DNA of 64,000 bases from Gammaproteobacteria bacterium. Its GTDB lineage: Bacteria > Pseudomonadota > Gammaproteobacteria > Nevskiales > Nevskiaceae. The notes under the pieces are model-generated. The model made no database searches and was not told the origin of the DNA. It saw only the letters and a list, made by a program, of their open reading frames with translations. The stretch lies in the NCBI GenBank assembly GCA_022599775.1, contig JAHZLQ010000033.1, forward strand, positions 62,001 to 126,000, in the 5' to 3' direction. A program made the translations under genes and the position numbers. Shown here one piece after another: positions 46,266-55,896 of this stretch. The first letter of the stretch is position 1; each line of letters begins with the position of its first letter.

Positions 46266-46410
46266 CGCCGCGTTTGAGGGCCCGCAATCCTGAATCCCGG
46301 CGTCTCGCATCAAGGCTCAGACAGGCGCAGCGCAAACCGCCATGGTTCCAGCCTGACTTGATATCGTGGCAGGCTCCCGAAACGACGAACTGACTGGAAT
46401 CACGCGGCTT

Positions 46411-47898
46411 ATGGATACGCCCCCCCGACTCGACAGCGAATTGCGTGCGGACGCCGTGGTGCTGTTCGGCGCCACCGGCGATCTAGCACTGCGCATGCTG
46501 TTTCCGTCGCTGTACGCCTTGTACGTGGACGGCTTTCTGCCGGAATCATTCCGGATTGTCGGCGTGGCCCGGCAAGCGAGCACGACAGAGGATTTCCGCG
46601 CACGCGTTGCCGAGGCCATTCGGCTGCGCCATACCGGCAGCCCTGTGGATGAGGTCAAGCTCGAAACCTTGTTGCAGCGCATCGACTATTGTCGCGGGGA
46701 CGCGACGCGTGCCGATGGCGTGGTCGAACTCGCAGCGCGTCTGAAACAGCTCGATATTCACGTGCCAATGTTCTATCTCGCCACCTCACCGAGCCTGTAT
46801 TCGGCGATCTGCGGCACCTTGCGCCAGGCCGGGCTGTCGGCCGCGCCGGCGCGCGTGGTACTGGAAAAGCCGCTGGGGCGCGACCTTGCCAGTTCCCAGG
46901 CGATCAACCGCGCGGTCGGCGAGGCCTTCGACGAGGATCGCGTGTTCCGCATCGACCACTACCTGGGCAAGGAAACGGTGCAGAATCTGCTGGCGCTGCG
47001 ATTTGCCAACAGTCTGTTCGAGCGGCTCTGGAACAACCTCACGATCGATCACGTGCAGATCACGGTGACCGAAACCGAAGGCGTCGGTGACCGCTGGCCG
47101 TACTACGACGAATACGGCGCGCTACGCGACATGGTGCAGAACCACATTCTGCAACTACTGTGTCTGGTGGCGATGGAGCCGCCGGCCGATCTCGATCCGG
47201 ACTCGGTGCGCAACGAGAAGGTCAAGGTGCTCAAGGCGCTGCGGCCGATGACACCGGTGGCGGCGGGCAATGCCAGCGTGCGCGGGCAATACGGGGTCGG
47301 TCTGACGGATGGCAAGCCCACTCGCGCCTACGTGGACGAACGTGGACAGGACACGGATACCGAAACCTTCGTCGCACTGCGTGCGGAAATCGACAACTGG
47401 CGCTGGGCCGGTGTGCCGTTTTTCCTGCGCACCGGCAAGCGCATGGCAGAGCGCAGAACCCAAATCGTCATTCAGTTGCGTGATGTGCCGCATTCGATCT
47501 TCGGCAAGGCCGGCAACGCGGGCCTGACAGCGAATCGTCTGGTGATCGACCTGCAGCCGGACGAAGACATCTCGATGCTGCTGATCAACAAGAAACCGGG
47601 ACTGGCCCGCGAAGGCATGGCGCTGCGTGCGCTACCGCTGAGTCTGGGCTCGCAGCCCAGCGCCGATACCGAGCGCCGCCGCATCGCCTACGAGCGCCTG
47701 CTGCTCGACGTGATCGACAACAATCCGACGTTGTTCGTGCGGCGAGACGAGGTCGAACAGGCCTGGAAATGGGTCGACGGTGTCGTCGACGCCTGGAAGC
47801 AGTCCGGCCTCGGCGTCAAGCCGTACGCGGCCGGAGGCTGGGGGCCGGCCGGCGCGTTCGCGCTGATCGAACGCGCCGGGCGCGCGTGGCACGACTGA
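46411..47898 (+). CDS. zwf: Glucose-6-phosphate dehydrogenase
   Basis: A 495-aa NADP enzyme that starts the oxidative pentose phosphate and Entner-Doudoroff routes. It shows the nucleotide motif FGATGDLALRML, the substrate motif RIDHYLGKETVQN, and FFLRTGKRMAER. ATG 46411 is taken as start; a GTG at 46366 would add 15 residues and neither has a strong ribosome site. No pgl, edd or eda is adjacent. It is convergent with the DUF819 gene. Confidence 0.95.
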   Translation: MDTPPRLDSELRADAVVLFGATGDLALRMLFPSLYALYVDGFLPESFRIVGVARQASTTEDFRARVAEAIRLRHTGSPVDEVKLETLLQRIDYCRGDATRADGVVELAARLKQLDIHVPMFYLATSPSLYSAICGTLRQAGLSAAPARVVLEKPLGRDLASSQAINRAVGEAFDEDRVFRIDHYLGKETVQNLLALRFANSLFERLWNNLTIDHVQITVTETEGVGDRWPYYDEYGALRDMVQNHILQLLCLVAMEPPADLDPDSVRNEKVKVLKALRPMTPVAAGNASVRGQYGVGLTDGKPTRAYVDERGQDTDTETFVALRAEIDNWRWAGVPFFLRTGKRMAERRTQIVIQLRDVPHSIFGKAGNAGLTANRLVIDLQPDEDISMLLINKKPGLAREGMALRALPLSLGSQPSADTERRRIAYERLLLDVIDNNPTLFVRRDEVEQAWKWVDGVVDAWKQSGLGVKPYAAGGWGPAGAFALIERAGRAWHD

Positions 47899-47901
47899 TG
47901 C

Positions 47902-49050
47902 TCAGCCGATCGCACGCAGCAGGTTTGCCACAGCGACTCCACTGAAGGTTGCCACGACATAGCCCAGCGTGCCGACCAGCACGGCCGGCGTGACCAGCGC
48001 GCTCCAGCCTTTGGCCGCCGCCATCGCAGCCGCCGTGGTAGGACCGCCGAGATTGGCGTTCGAGGCGATCAGCAGCTCCGGCAGCGTTAGCCCGAACGCA
48101 CGGCCCAGTCCCAGCAGAAACAGCAGGTGAATCGCGAGAATGCCGAACGCGAACACGAACAGCACCGGACCGGCTTCAAAGGCGACCGCGATATTGGCGC
48201 TGGCGCCGATCGTGGCGAAGAACACCTGCATCAGCAGAAAACCGAAGCGGTCCGAGGGCGCCATGGCGGTGGCGCGGCTCGGCCACAGACTGGCAAAGGC
48301 GACCGACAGCGCGGTGATGACGAGCACGCCGCTGCCGCGCAGTCCGCTGACATTCTCGAAGCCGAATCCGAGTGCGCAGACCAGAGCCGCGTATGCGAGG
48401 GCCAGACCGAGTTCGTGGATCGGTAGGCGCGCATCCTGCGGGTCGCGGATGTCGCCGTTCTCGGCGAAGGGCGAGCGCGACTGACTGAAGCGATTGGCGA
48501 AGGCATTCAAGGCCGGCAGCAGGAACAGCACCAGCAGGAACACCGTCATCACCAGATTGTCGGCGGCTACGGCGCCGGACAGAATGGCACCGGCGCGCAG
48601 GTCCAGCGCGTCCGCGGTGGCCGCGAAGTTCATCGATCCGCCAACATAGGTGGCGGTGAACACGCCGCCGAGCTTCCAGTTGTCCTCGCCGAGCGGCAGT
48701 GGCAACAGCCAATAGATCAGCAGCACGCCGAGCACGGTGCCGACCGCACCGAGCGCGAAGGCACCCACCATGGGACCGGACTCGCCGAGGATGCGCCGCA
48801 AGTCGGCGCGCAGCAGCAGCAACGGAATTGCGAACGGAACGCAATACGACCATACCCAGTCGTAGATCGGCGCCGCGACCGGGATGACCGCAAGGTTGCT
48901 GAACGCGAACGTCACCGCAATCGCGATCACCGCACCCGAAAAATAGCGTGCCCAGCCGCGTCCTTCCGCCCACAGCCCGAAGGCGCCTGCACCGAACAGG
49001 ATGGCGGCCAGCGCCCAAGTCTGATCGGCTGCGAACAGTGTTTGATTCAT
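47902..49050 (-). CDS. DUF819 family membrane protein
   Basis: A 382-aa protein with about ten helices of the DUF819 (YjcL-like) family. Two half-repeats share Gly-rich, Asn-containing motifs (FTATYVGGSMNFAATADAL and ASNANLGGPTTAAAMA), as in inverted-repeat transporters. Function is not established. ATG 49050 is chosen for its GGGGGA ribosome site and a hydrophobic start. Confidence 0.85.
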   Translation of the reverse strand: MNQTLFAADQTWALAAILFGAGAFGLWAEGRGWARYFSGAVIAIAVTFAFSNLAVIPVAAPIYDWVWSYCVPFAIPLLLLRADLRRILGESGPMVGAFALGAVGTVLGVLLIYWLLPLPLGEDNWKLGGVFTATYVGGSMNFAATADALDLRAGAILSGAVAADNLVMTVFLLVLFLLPALNAFANRFSQSRSPFAENGDIRDPQDARLPIHELGLALAYAALVCALGFGFENVSGLRGSGVLVITALSVAFASLWPSRATAMAPSDRFGFLLMQVFFATIGASANIAVAFEAGPVLFVFAFGILAIHLLFLLGLGRAFGLTLPELLIASNANLGGPTTAAAMAAAKGWSALVTPAVLVGTLGYVVATFSGVAVANLLRAIG

Positions 49051-49257
49051 CGAGTCCCCCGACTGGTGATGAGTCGGTACCGTGCCCGTTCCGCGAGCGT
49101 GCCGCCCTCCCTTGCGAGGCACCGCTGTTGCGTCTGTCGCGACGCTTGGGACGAGTCTACCGTCTCAACCCCGAGGTTTCAGCCCGTTCGCGCCACCGCG
49201 AATACCGTTCGCGCGGCTGCTACGATGGTCCGCCCGGACTTCGCAACAGGAGCGCTT

Positions 49258-49662
49258 GTGGACAGCATTTTCACCAAGATCATCAAGGGCGAGCTGCCCG
49301 GCCATTTTGTCATGCAGGACGATCAATGCGTGGCGATCATGACGATTGCCCCGATCCGCCCCGGCCATGTCCTGCTGATCCCCCGCGAGCAGATCGATCA
49401 TTGGGACGATCTGCCGGCGCCGCTGGCGAGCCATCTGATGCTGACCGGCCAGCGCATCGCCAAGGCCATCAAGAAGGCGCTGTCTCCCAACCGCGTCGGC
49501 ATGATGATCGCCGGATTCGAGGTCGCACACGTGCATCTGCACATACTGCCGGCCGAGAGCCTGGGTGCCTTCGATTTTTCGCAGGCTCAGCAGCCTGACG
49601 CGCAAGCGCTGGCCGAGAAAGCGCACTTGATCCGTCAGGCACTCGAATCACTCGCCGAATGA
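49258..49662 (+). CDS. HIT family nucleotide hydrolase
   Basis: A 134-aa HIT protein with the triad motif HVHLHILP and the N-terminal SIFTKIIKGELPG. Such enzymes cut phosphoramidates or dinucleotides such as AppppA. The GTG at 49258 has AGGAG 6 bases upstream. It is convergent with the cyclase gene. Confidence 0.9.
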   Translation: MDSIFTKIIKGELPGHFVMQDDQCVAIMTIAPIRPGHVLLIPREQIDHWDDLPAPLASHLMLTGQRIAKAIKKALSPNRVGMMIAGFEVAHVHLHILPAESLGAFDFSQAQQPDAQALAEKAHLIRQALESLAE

Positions 49663-49688
49663 CGATCGCGCCGTTTTTGGCGAAGCGT

Positions 49689-51143
49689 TCAGGCGGTTCG
49701 ACCCACGGTGCGCTGACGCACGCAGTTGCGGCCCGCGCGCTTGGCCTCGTAGAGCGCCGCGTCGGCGACATCGCGCAGCTGACTGGGACGATCGGAATCG
49801 GCCGGCACTACGGTCGCCACGCCCACGCTGGCGGTCAGGCGGATCGGCGCCGATCCGCCGGCCAACAACGTGAGCTCGCAGGATTCGATGCGCTGACGGA
49901 TGCCCGAGGCCAACTCGAGGGCGCCGGCAGCGTCGAGGTCCGGTGCCAGGACCACGAATTCCTCGCCGCCGTAGCGCGCCAGCAGTTGCGAAGCTTGTTG
50001 CAGTGCGGCGCCCAGATGCCGAACGACCTCGATCAGGCAGCCGTCGCCCACGGCATGGCCGTGCTGATCGTTGATCGCTTTGAAGTGGTCCAGATCAATC
50101 ATCAGCAAGGACAGCGGCCGCCCGGACCGGAGGCATTGCCTCCAGGCTTCAGCATAGGCGCCCTCGAAGCGACGGCGATTGGCGATCCCGGTCAGTGGAT
50201 CGGTGCGCGTGAGTTCTTCGAGTTTCCGGTTGTTCAGCGTCAGGCGCTCGTTCAATTCCCTCAGTTCACGCGCCATGCCCCGCGCCCGGGCACGACTTTG
50301 CAACAACGCCCACTGCAACCACGCCAGTATCAGAGACATCAGTAGGCCAAGCGCGTGTGACAGCCAGAACAACGTCCAGGGCGGCGTCCAGCCCGCAACC
50401 GGGTAGGCGACCAGGGTCCAGGCGCCGCCGGGCACCGCGACCTTCATGCGCAGCGCGGATTCCGGGATCGTTGCCACATCGCCCATGATCATGCGGGCCT
50501 CGTCGCCGGGAAGCGGGTCGCCAATGAGCCAGTAGCGCACACCATCGGACACCGCCAGAAGGTCCGCCTGCGCGAACAGGGATCGAAGTTCCATTACCAT
50601 CGAAATGACGCCCCAGTAGCTCGAATCAGCGCGATAGGCCGGCGTGCGACTGACGATGGCGCGGCCGCCCTGAACGAGATCCACCGGACCGGTCACCACT
50701 GCATGCCGCAGTTCCATTGCACGTTTCACGCCGGGCCATTGCTCGGGGCTGTCTTCGTAGCGAAAGCCCAACACGGCCTGGTTACGTTGCTGCGGACAGA
50801 CATGGCGCACCACATTGTCGGGCGCCACGCCGATGTTCCGGATCATGGGATTGGACGAACACACCGTACGCAGAACCGACTCGATTCGTTGGGGCGTCAA
50901 GGAGTCTGCGCTGACCACGAAGGCCGCGAGTCCCTGTGACTGGGCCAGGGTCGTGCTGACCACCGTTTCCAGTCGCGAGCGTGTACTGGCCACCTGATTC
51001 ACCACGGCCTGATGCTCGCGTTGCGACAAGCGGCCGACGTGTGCTGCGATCAGCGCCTCAGCGATACAGGTGCCGGCGATGAAGCTGAGCACTGCGAACA
51101 CGGCACGCCGCAACCAGCCGCTCGCGAGCGTTGCCGGCATCAC
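49689..51143 (-). CDS. CHASE-GGDEF diguanylate cyclase
   Basis: A 484-aa membrane sensor that makes c-di-GMP. Two helices (about 10-32 and 270-292) flank a periplasmic CHASE-like domain (MIRNIGVAPDNVVRHVCPQ, VLGFRYEDSPEQWPGVKRAM). A short coiled coil leads to the GGDEF domain with the active site RYGGEEFVVLAPD. The inhibitory RxxD site expected five residues before it reads QASQ, so product inhibition is probably absent. It is likely active; the ligand of CHASE is unknown. Confidence 0.92.
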   Translation of the reverse strand: MMPATLASGWLRRAVFAVLSFIAGTCIAEALIAAHVGRLSQREHQAVVNQVASTRSRLETVVSTTLAQSQGLAAFVVSADSLTPQRIESVLRTVCSSNPMIRNIGVAPDNVVRHVCPQQRNQAVLGFRYEDSPEQWPGVKRAMELRHAVVTGPVDLVQGGRAIVSRTPAYRADSSYWGVISMVMELRSLFAQADLLAVSDGVRYWLIGDPLPGDEARMIMGDVATIPESALRMKVAVPGGAWTLVAYPVAGWTPPWTLFWLSHALGLLMSLILAWLQWALLQSRARARGMARELRELNERLTLNNRKLEELTRTDPLTGIANRRRFEGAYAEAWRQCLRSGRPLSLLMIDLDHFKAINDQHGHAVGDGCLIEVVRHLGAALQQASQLLARYGGEEFVVLAPDLDAAGALELASGIRQRIESCELTLLAGGSAPIRLTASVGVATVVPADSDRPSQLRDVADAALYEAKRAGRNCVRQRTVGRTA

Positions 51144-51519
51144 CGCCGAGCGCCGCTACAGCACAGCGCACAGGGTTGCGGGGCCCGCAGCCGGCTTGCC
51201 CGGCCCTCACGGGCGCTACCGGCGGGCGCGTGCATTTTGGACAAAACGTATCGCCGCAACTTGAAGGGAAATGATCAATGCGCTCCCTCGCAGGGAAATT
51301 CTTGAATACGGCCGCCGAAGGGGTTCGGGATCGCGTAGACGGGAGCATTGTATGGTTTTCTTCAACGTCGAAAACCGCCCGCCGCCCGGACGTATCATCA
51401 ACGGTGCCCGCTGCGGGACGATCGGTCTGCATTGGGTTCCGGATCCAGGCTGAGGCTCGCCCGATGGCCTGGCAGTAGATCGGGACGCGTCGTGTCGACG
51501 TTCGATGCGCCCGAGGTGC
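51144..51519. other. Gap between cyclase and SDR genes
   Basis: This 376-base stretch holds only short readings without family features or ribosome sites. The promoter of the minus-strand cyclase gene should lie near 51144-51250. No repeat, RNA gene or clear terminator is seen. Confidence 0.4.
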
Positions 51520-52323
51520 TCAGAGCACGCCGGGCGCGCCGGCGATGCCCTGGTAGTACTGTCCGGTCAGCATCCCGCCGTCCACCGCGATTTCCGCTCC
51601 GCAGAGGTAGGAGGATTCGTCGCTGGCGAGAAACAACGAGGTCTGCGCCACCTCCAGCGGCTCGCCCACGCGTTGCATCGGCACCATGGCGTAGCGCTTG
51701 TTGACGTCCTCGCGTGTTTCGGCGTAAGGATTGCCCATCGCCGTGTCGACACCGCCGGGATGCACGGAGTTGACGCGCACGCCGCGATGACCGAACTCCA
51801 TCGCCGCGACCTTGGTCAGACCGCGCACGCCCCATTTGCTGGCGCAATAGGCACCCAGGCCGTTCGCGGCCTTCATTCCGTCCACCGATGAGATGTTCAC
51901 GATCGAGCCCTTGCCACGTTCGATCATCAGTGGCGCGATCGCCTTCATGCCGAGAAATGTGCCGATGAGGTTGATGTCGAGCACGCGTTCGAAGGCAGAC
52001 TTGTCCATATTCAACAAGGTTTCGAACAGCAGCACACCGGCATTGTTCACCAGTACGTCCAGGTGGCCGCCGATCGCCATCGCCTGGTCCGCCAGCCGCG
52101 TCCAGCTGGCTTCATCGCTGACGTCGTGGTGCGAAAATCGCGCGGCTTCGCCCAATTCCCGGGCCAGGGCACTGCCTTCCTGATCCAGTACGTCCGCGAT
52201 CAGCACCTGGGCGCCGTGTTCCACGAACAGACGTGCCGTGGCGGCGCCCATGCCGCGTGCACCACCGGTCACGATGGCGATCTTGCCCTGTAGACGCTCG
52301 GGCCGAGGGCCGGTCTGGCTCAT
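51520..52323 (-). CDS. SDR, hydroxysteroid-dehydrogenase-like
   Basis: A 267-aa classical SDR: VTGGARGMGAATARLF, VLVNNAGVLLFE, ISSVDGMKAANG and YCASKWGVRG. It resembles the 3alpha/20beta-hydroxysteroid dehydrogenase and glucose-1-dehydrogenase-like SDRs (HPGGVDTAMG, FLASDESSYLCGAE). ATG 52323 has GAGAGA upstream. It is divergent from a TonB receptor, which suggests oxidation of an imported alcohol or sterol; that link is inference. Confidence 0.85.
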   Translation of the reverse strand: MSQTGPRPERLQGKIAIVTGGARGMGAATARLFVEHGAQVLIADVLDQEGSALARELGEAARFSHHDVSDEASWTRLADQAMAIGGHLDVLVNNAGVLLFETLLNMDKSAFERVLDINLIGTFLGMKAIAPLMIERGKGSIVNISSVDGMKAANGLGAYCASKWGVRGLTKVAAMEFGHRGVRVNSVHPGGVDTAMGNPYAETREDVNKRYAMVPMQRVGEPLEVAQTSLFLASDESSYLCGAEIAVDGGMLTGQYYQGIAGAPGVL

Positions 52324-52593
52324 GGCATTTCTCTCATATTCTGGCTTGGCACGGTTGCCGATGCACAATTTTGCTGCGCGCGTGAGGCGCAGTCTGATGC
52401 GACTCGGCGCGGTCGGCTTCGTCCGAACGCAGCATCAGATCGGGCTCACCCTTACGGATGATGTTCAGTGGCAGAGAGGCCGCAATCATGCACGCGCTGA
52501 TTCGACGGCTCGGGGTGCGAGGCTTCGAGGTCCGGAACAGGGCAGCCGGAAGTTGTCATTTCTGCCGGCCAATCGAAGAACACGGGGAGAGTC
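52324..52593. promoter_or_regulatory. Divergent promoter region, SDR / TonB receptor
   Basis: The 270 bases between the divergent SDR and receptor genes must hold both promoters. No clear operator or riboswitch is recognised. A GGGGAGAG just before 52594 serves the receptor. Confidence 0.4.
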
Positions 52594-54882
52594 ATGCTGC
52601 GTATCCAGTTGAAGCGTCTGTTCCACATCGTCGGTGTTGCCGGTCTGTCGATGGCCGTCCCGGCATTCGCGCAAAGCGCAATGGCAGACACGGATGTCGC
52701 AGCCACACAGACCAAGCGCAGCGCGGGCGCGCTGGAGGAAATCGTCGTCACCGCGCAGCGGCGCGAGGAAAAATTGCAGGACGTGCCGGTGGCCGTGAGC
52801 GCCTTCACCGAAGCGGATATCGAGAACCGTGGCATCGATCGCCTCGATGACCTCAATGCGCTGGCGCCCGGTCTGCAGATCAGCAAGACCCCCTCCAATT
52901 CCACAATCTCGCAGATTTCGATACGCGGCATCACGCAGATCAATCCCGCGATCTACTGGGACCCGGCCGTCGGCGTGTACGTGGATGGCGTCTACATCGG
53001 CAAGGCTCAGGGCTCGATCTTCGATCTTGTGGACCTGGCCAATGTCGAGGTGCTGCGCGGGCCGCAGGGTACGCTGTATGGCCGCAACACCCTGGCCGGC
53101 GCGATCAATCTGATCTCGCGTGCACCGACGGGGGAGTGGGCCGGCAAGGCCAGCCTGGAAGTCGGCGACTACAACGCCATGGTGCAGAAGGCCAGTGTGG
53201 ATCTGCCGGAGATGAAAGGCTTCCGCGTCTCCATCGGCGCGCGTTCCGAACGCCGCGATGGCTGGGTCAAGACTTCGCGGACCAGCCCGCTGAACGATTT
53301 CAACGATCGCCACAACGACGGTCTGCGCCTGGCCGTGGACTACGTCGGTCTCGACGATTTCACCGTGGCCTATCGCTACGACCAGTCCAACGTCGATCAG
53401 TCCAACAACTACGACCAGCTGTACCGAATCGCGCCCGGATTTGGTCTGGACGACTATGCCTCCACCGACCGTGAGGAATTCGCGGACGTCAATTCGCCGT
53501 CCTACGAGGAATCGCGTGTCACCGGGCACTCGCTCACCTTGACTTGGGACCTGGACGATCGCAATACGCTCAAGTCCATCAGCGGTTATCGCCGCCTCGA
53601 ATGGAACGATTCGCTGGACCTGGACGGCTCACCGCTCAACGTCGCCTTCACTCAGCGCTTTACCGACTACGACCAGTTCTCGCAGGACTTGCAGTGGATC
53701 GGCAGTCTGGACCGGCTGAACTACGTTGCCGGCCTGTACTACTTCACCGATGACGGGCAGACCAACAATCCCCAGCTGTTCTTCGACGGCGCCGCGGAAT
53801 ACGACTCGCGCTACGGTACCGGCACCGATGCCTGGGCGGCCTATGGCCAAGCCGACTACAAGTTGCTGGACGCTCTCACGCTGACCCTGGGCCTGCGCTA
53901 CACCAGCGAGAAGAAGAAACTGGACCGCGCCTTCGGCGTGCGTACCAGTCCGGACGATCCGTACTACTACCTGATTCCCGAAGGCACGCACGCTGCGGAA
54001 ACCTTTACCGATACCACGCCGATGGTGTCCGTCGCCTATCGCTTCAATGAAAGCGTCAACGTCTACGCCAAGTACACGGAAGGCTTCAAGAGCGGCGGCT
54101 TCAACGGTGAATACAGCAACCCGATGGCCACGCCGGAGGACAACATCGCCGAGACGCTGACGCCGTTCAAACCCGAGAAGCAAAAATCTTTCGAACTGGG
54201 CGCCAAGACCGACCTGTTCGGCGGCCGCGCTCGCGTCAATGTCGCGCTGTTCCACAATGAACTCGAAGATCTGCAAGCTTCGATCTTCCTGGGGCAGGGG
54301 GCCGCCGCCACGGCCGTGCGCAACGCCGGCGAAGCGACGGTCGAGGGCGTGGAAGTCGAGGCCGTGCTGCTGCTGACCGCCGGCACCACGCTGAGCCTCA
54401 ACTACGCCTATCTGGATTCGCAGTACGACGAATTCATCGATCTGGCGATTCCGGATCGCATCAACCAGGCCGACAACCGCGCCTTCGTCCACGCGCCGGA
54501 AAACGCGTACAACCTCACGCTGAACAGTCTGCTGGCCGAGACGGCATGGGGCCGCCTCCGCATGGTGGTCGACTACTCGTATACCGATTCGTTCTACACC
54601 TATCCTTACCAACTGGCGGATTCCGGGCCGGACTACAACCCCAATGCCCAACTTGCCGCCAATTCCGAGGTGGACGGACACGGCATGCTCAATCTGCGCC
54701 TCTCGCTGGCGGACATCGCGCTGGGCGAGGCCAGCGGCGAACTGGCGATCTGGTGCCGCAATGCCCTGGACGACGATACCGCCACCAACTTCATCGACTT
54801 CGGACCCGCGTTCGGCGGTCTTACCGTGGCCAACTTCGAGGAACCGCGCACGCTGGGGATTACCGGGATCGTGCGCTGGTAA
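52594..54882 (+). CDS. TonB-dependent receptor
   Basis: A 762-aa outer-membrane transporter. The signal peptide ends VPAFAQS. A TonB-box-like EEIVVTAQRREEKLQDVPV is followed by the plug (LAPGLQISKTPS, RGPQGTLYGRNTLAGAINLI) and a barrel ending in TLGITGIVRW. This receptor subtype is abundant in sphingomonads and related degraders of steroids, aromatics and terpenoids. Together with nearby SDRs and a FadD3-like ligase, a hydrophobic substrate is plausible (inference). Confidence 0.93.
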   Translation: MLRIQLKRLFHIVGVAGLSMAVPAFAQSAMADTDVAATQTKRSAGALEEIVVTAQRREEKLQDVPVAVSAFTEADIENRGIDRLDDLNALAPGLQISKTPSNSTISQISIRGITQINPAIYWDPAVGVYVDGVYIGKAQGSIFDLVDLANVEVLRGPQGTLYGRNTLAGAINLISRAPTGEWAGKASLEVGDYNAMVQKASVDLPEMKGFRVSIGARSERRDGWVKTSRTSPLNDFNDRHNDGLRLAVDYVGLDDFTVAYRYDQSNVDQSNNYDQLYRIAPGFGLDDYASTDREEFADVNSPSYEESRVTGHSLTLTWDLDDRNTLKSISGYRRLEWNDSLDLDGSPLNVAFTQRFTDYDQFSQDLQWIGSLDRLNYVAGLYYFTDDGQTNNPQLFFDGAAEYDSRYGTGTDAWAAYGQADYKLLDALTLTLGLRYTSEKKKLDRAFGVRTSPDDPYYYLIPEGTHAAETFTDTTPMVSVAYRFNESVNVYAKYTEGFKSGGFNGEYSNPMATPEDNIAETLTPFKPEKQKSFELGAKTDLFGGRARVNVALFHNELEDLQASIFLGQGAAATAVRNAGEATVEGVEVEAVLLLTAGTTLSLNYAYLDSQYDEFIDLAIPDRINQADNRAFVHAPENAYNLTLNSLLAETAWGRLRMVVDYSYTDSFYTYPYQLADSGPDYNPNAQLAANSEVDGHGMLNLRLSLADIALGEASGELAIWCRNALDDDTATNFIDFGPAFGGLTVANFEEPRTLGITGIVRW

Positions 54883-54928
54883 ACCGGCGGTGTGACATCA
54901 CCGGAACAGCCGTGTAGAAGCACCGCTG

Positions 54929-55753
54929 TCACTCGTCGACGTCGGCCGCAGGGAAGCCGTCGGATTGGCGGAAACGGCGCAGGACCACCGAAAATGCGTC
55001 GGAATCGGCGAGGCGGTCCAGCGTCTTCACCAAATCGTCAAGGTCCGCGCCGCGCGTGCGGCAGCAGACGAGATAGTCACGCAGCACCTCGGGAAGACGG
55101 GTTCCATTCCTCCGCAGGTGCTGTTCCACTTGCAGAAAATAGGCGGCGCCGCCCCAGTACATGACCGGATACTGCCGCGCCCGCAGCAATCGTTCCGCGG
55201 CGTCTGCAAACGGCAGCTCCGGGTAGGGGTAGCCGCGAGCCGCACTCTGCAGATTGCGGCGATAGCGGTCGTCCGCAGCCGAGCGCGCAAGCACTCCCAT
55301 TTGGATCATCACCTGATATTGCATATAGCTGGCGAACCCCTCGGCGAACCAGGCGTTGTCGCGTCCGAGATACGGCAGAACCAGGTGGCTGAGTTCATGC
55401 GGTGCGGTCCAGTCCTCTCTAAACTGCTTCCGGTCATAGCCGGGATCCACGTAAAACTCGACGCCTTCGCGTCGGCCGCGCTTGGTGTGTGCCCAGGGAA
55501 CAGGCTCTCCCGCAGGCTCGCGCCGGCGGAATTCGATGCGCACGTCCATGGGAAATGGACCCACCTCGCGTTCCAGCGCCTCGCAGGTTTCGCGAATCCA
55601 GGATTCCAGCTGCGTCTTTTCCGTTTCACTGAAACGGTCATCCCAATCCAGGCTGAGCGCGGCCAGGCTCGGCGACGGAACGAGCGCGCCCAGCAGCGGC
55701 ATGAGCAGGCCGCAGAGCCAGCGCGGGGGCCGGCTGGCGAAGACGGTAGGCAT
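54929..55753 (-). CDS. Secreted zinc metallopeptidase (gluzincin-like)
   Basis: A 274-aa secreted protein with signal MPTVFASRPPRWLCGLLMPL... cleaved near SLAA. The zinc motif is HELSH (His119, Glu120, His123), followed by WFAEGFASY with Glu138 as the likely third ligand, the pattern of peptidase MA clan enzymes. YPVMYWGGAAYFLQVEQHL resembles M1/M61-like helices. ATG 55753 is chosen for the signal peptide; a much longer reading upstream overlaps the divergent sensor gene. Substrate unknown. Confidence 0.82.
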   Translation of the reverse strand: MPTVFASRPPRWLCGLLMPLLGALVPSPSLAALSLDWDDRFSETEKTQLESWIRETCEALEREVGPFPMDVRIEFRRREPAGEPVPWAHTKRGRREGVEFYVDPGYDRKQFREDWTAPHELSHLVLPYLGRDNAWFAEGFASYMQYQVMIQMGVLARSAADDRYRRNLQSAARGYPYPELPFADAAERLLRARQYPVMYWGGAAYFLQVEQHLRRNGTRLPEVLRDYLVCCRTRGADLDDLVKTLDRLADSDAFSVVLRRFRQSDGFPAADVDE

Positions 55754-55896
55754 GGTGGGGGCCGTTCGAGGGATGATTGAGACGCCCGGTTTGCGGGCGA
55801 GTTCCGCAAGGCGATGATTGTCCGGCCGATCGCGATGCGGCACTTCGCGTACGCGCGCGCGGGGAGTAATCTGCTGCGGAGGGGAGAACGCAATAG

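Noticed and set aside
51271-51453. Short plus-strand frame in the cyclase-SDR gap
   Set aside because: 60 codons, no ribosome site, no conserved feature, and weaker third-position GC than neighbours.
54883-54928. CGGTG/CACCG hairpin after the second TonB receptor as a terminator
   Set aside because: The stem is only 5 bases and no T run follows.
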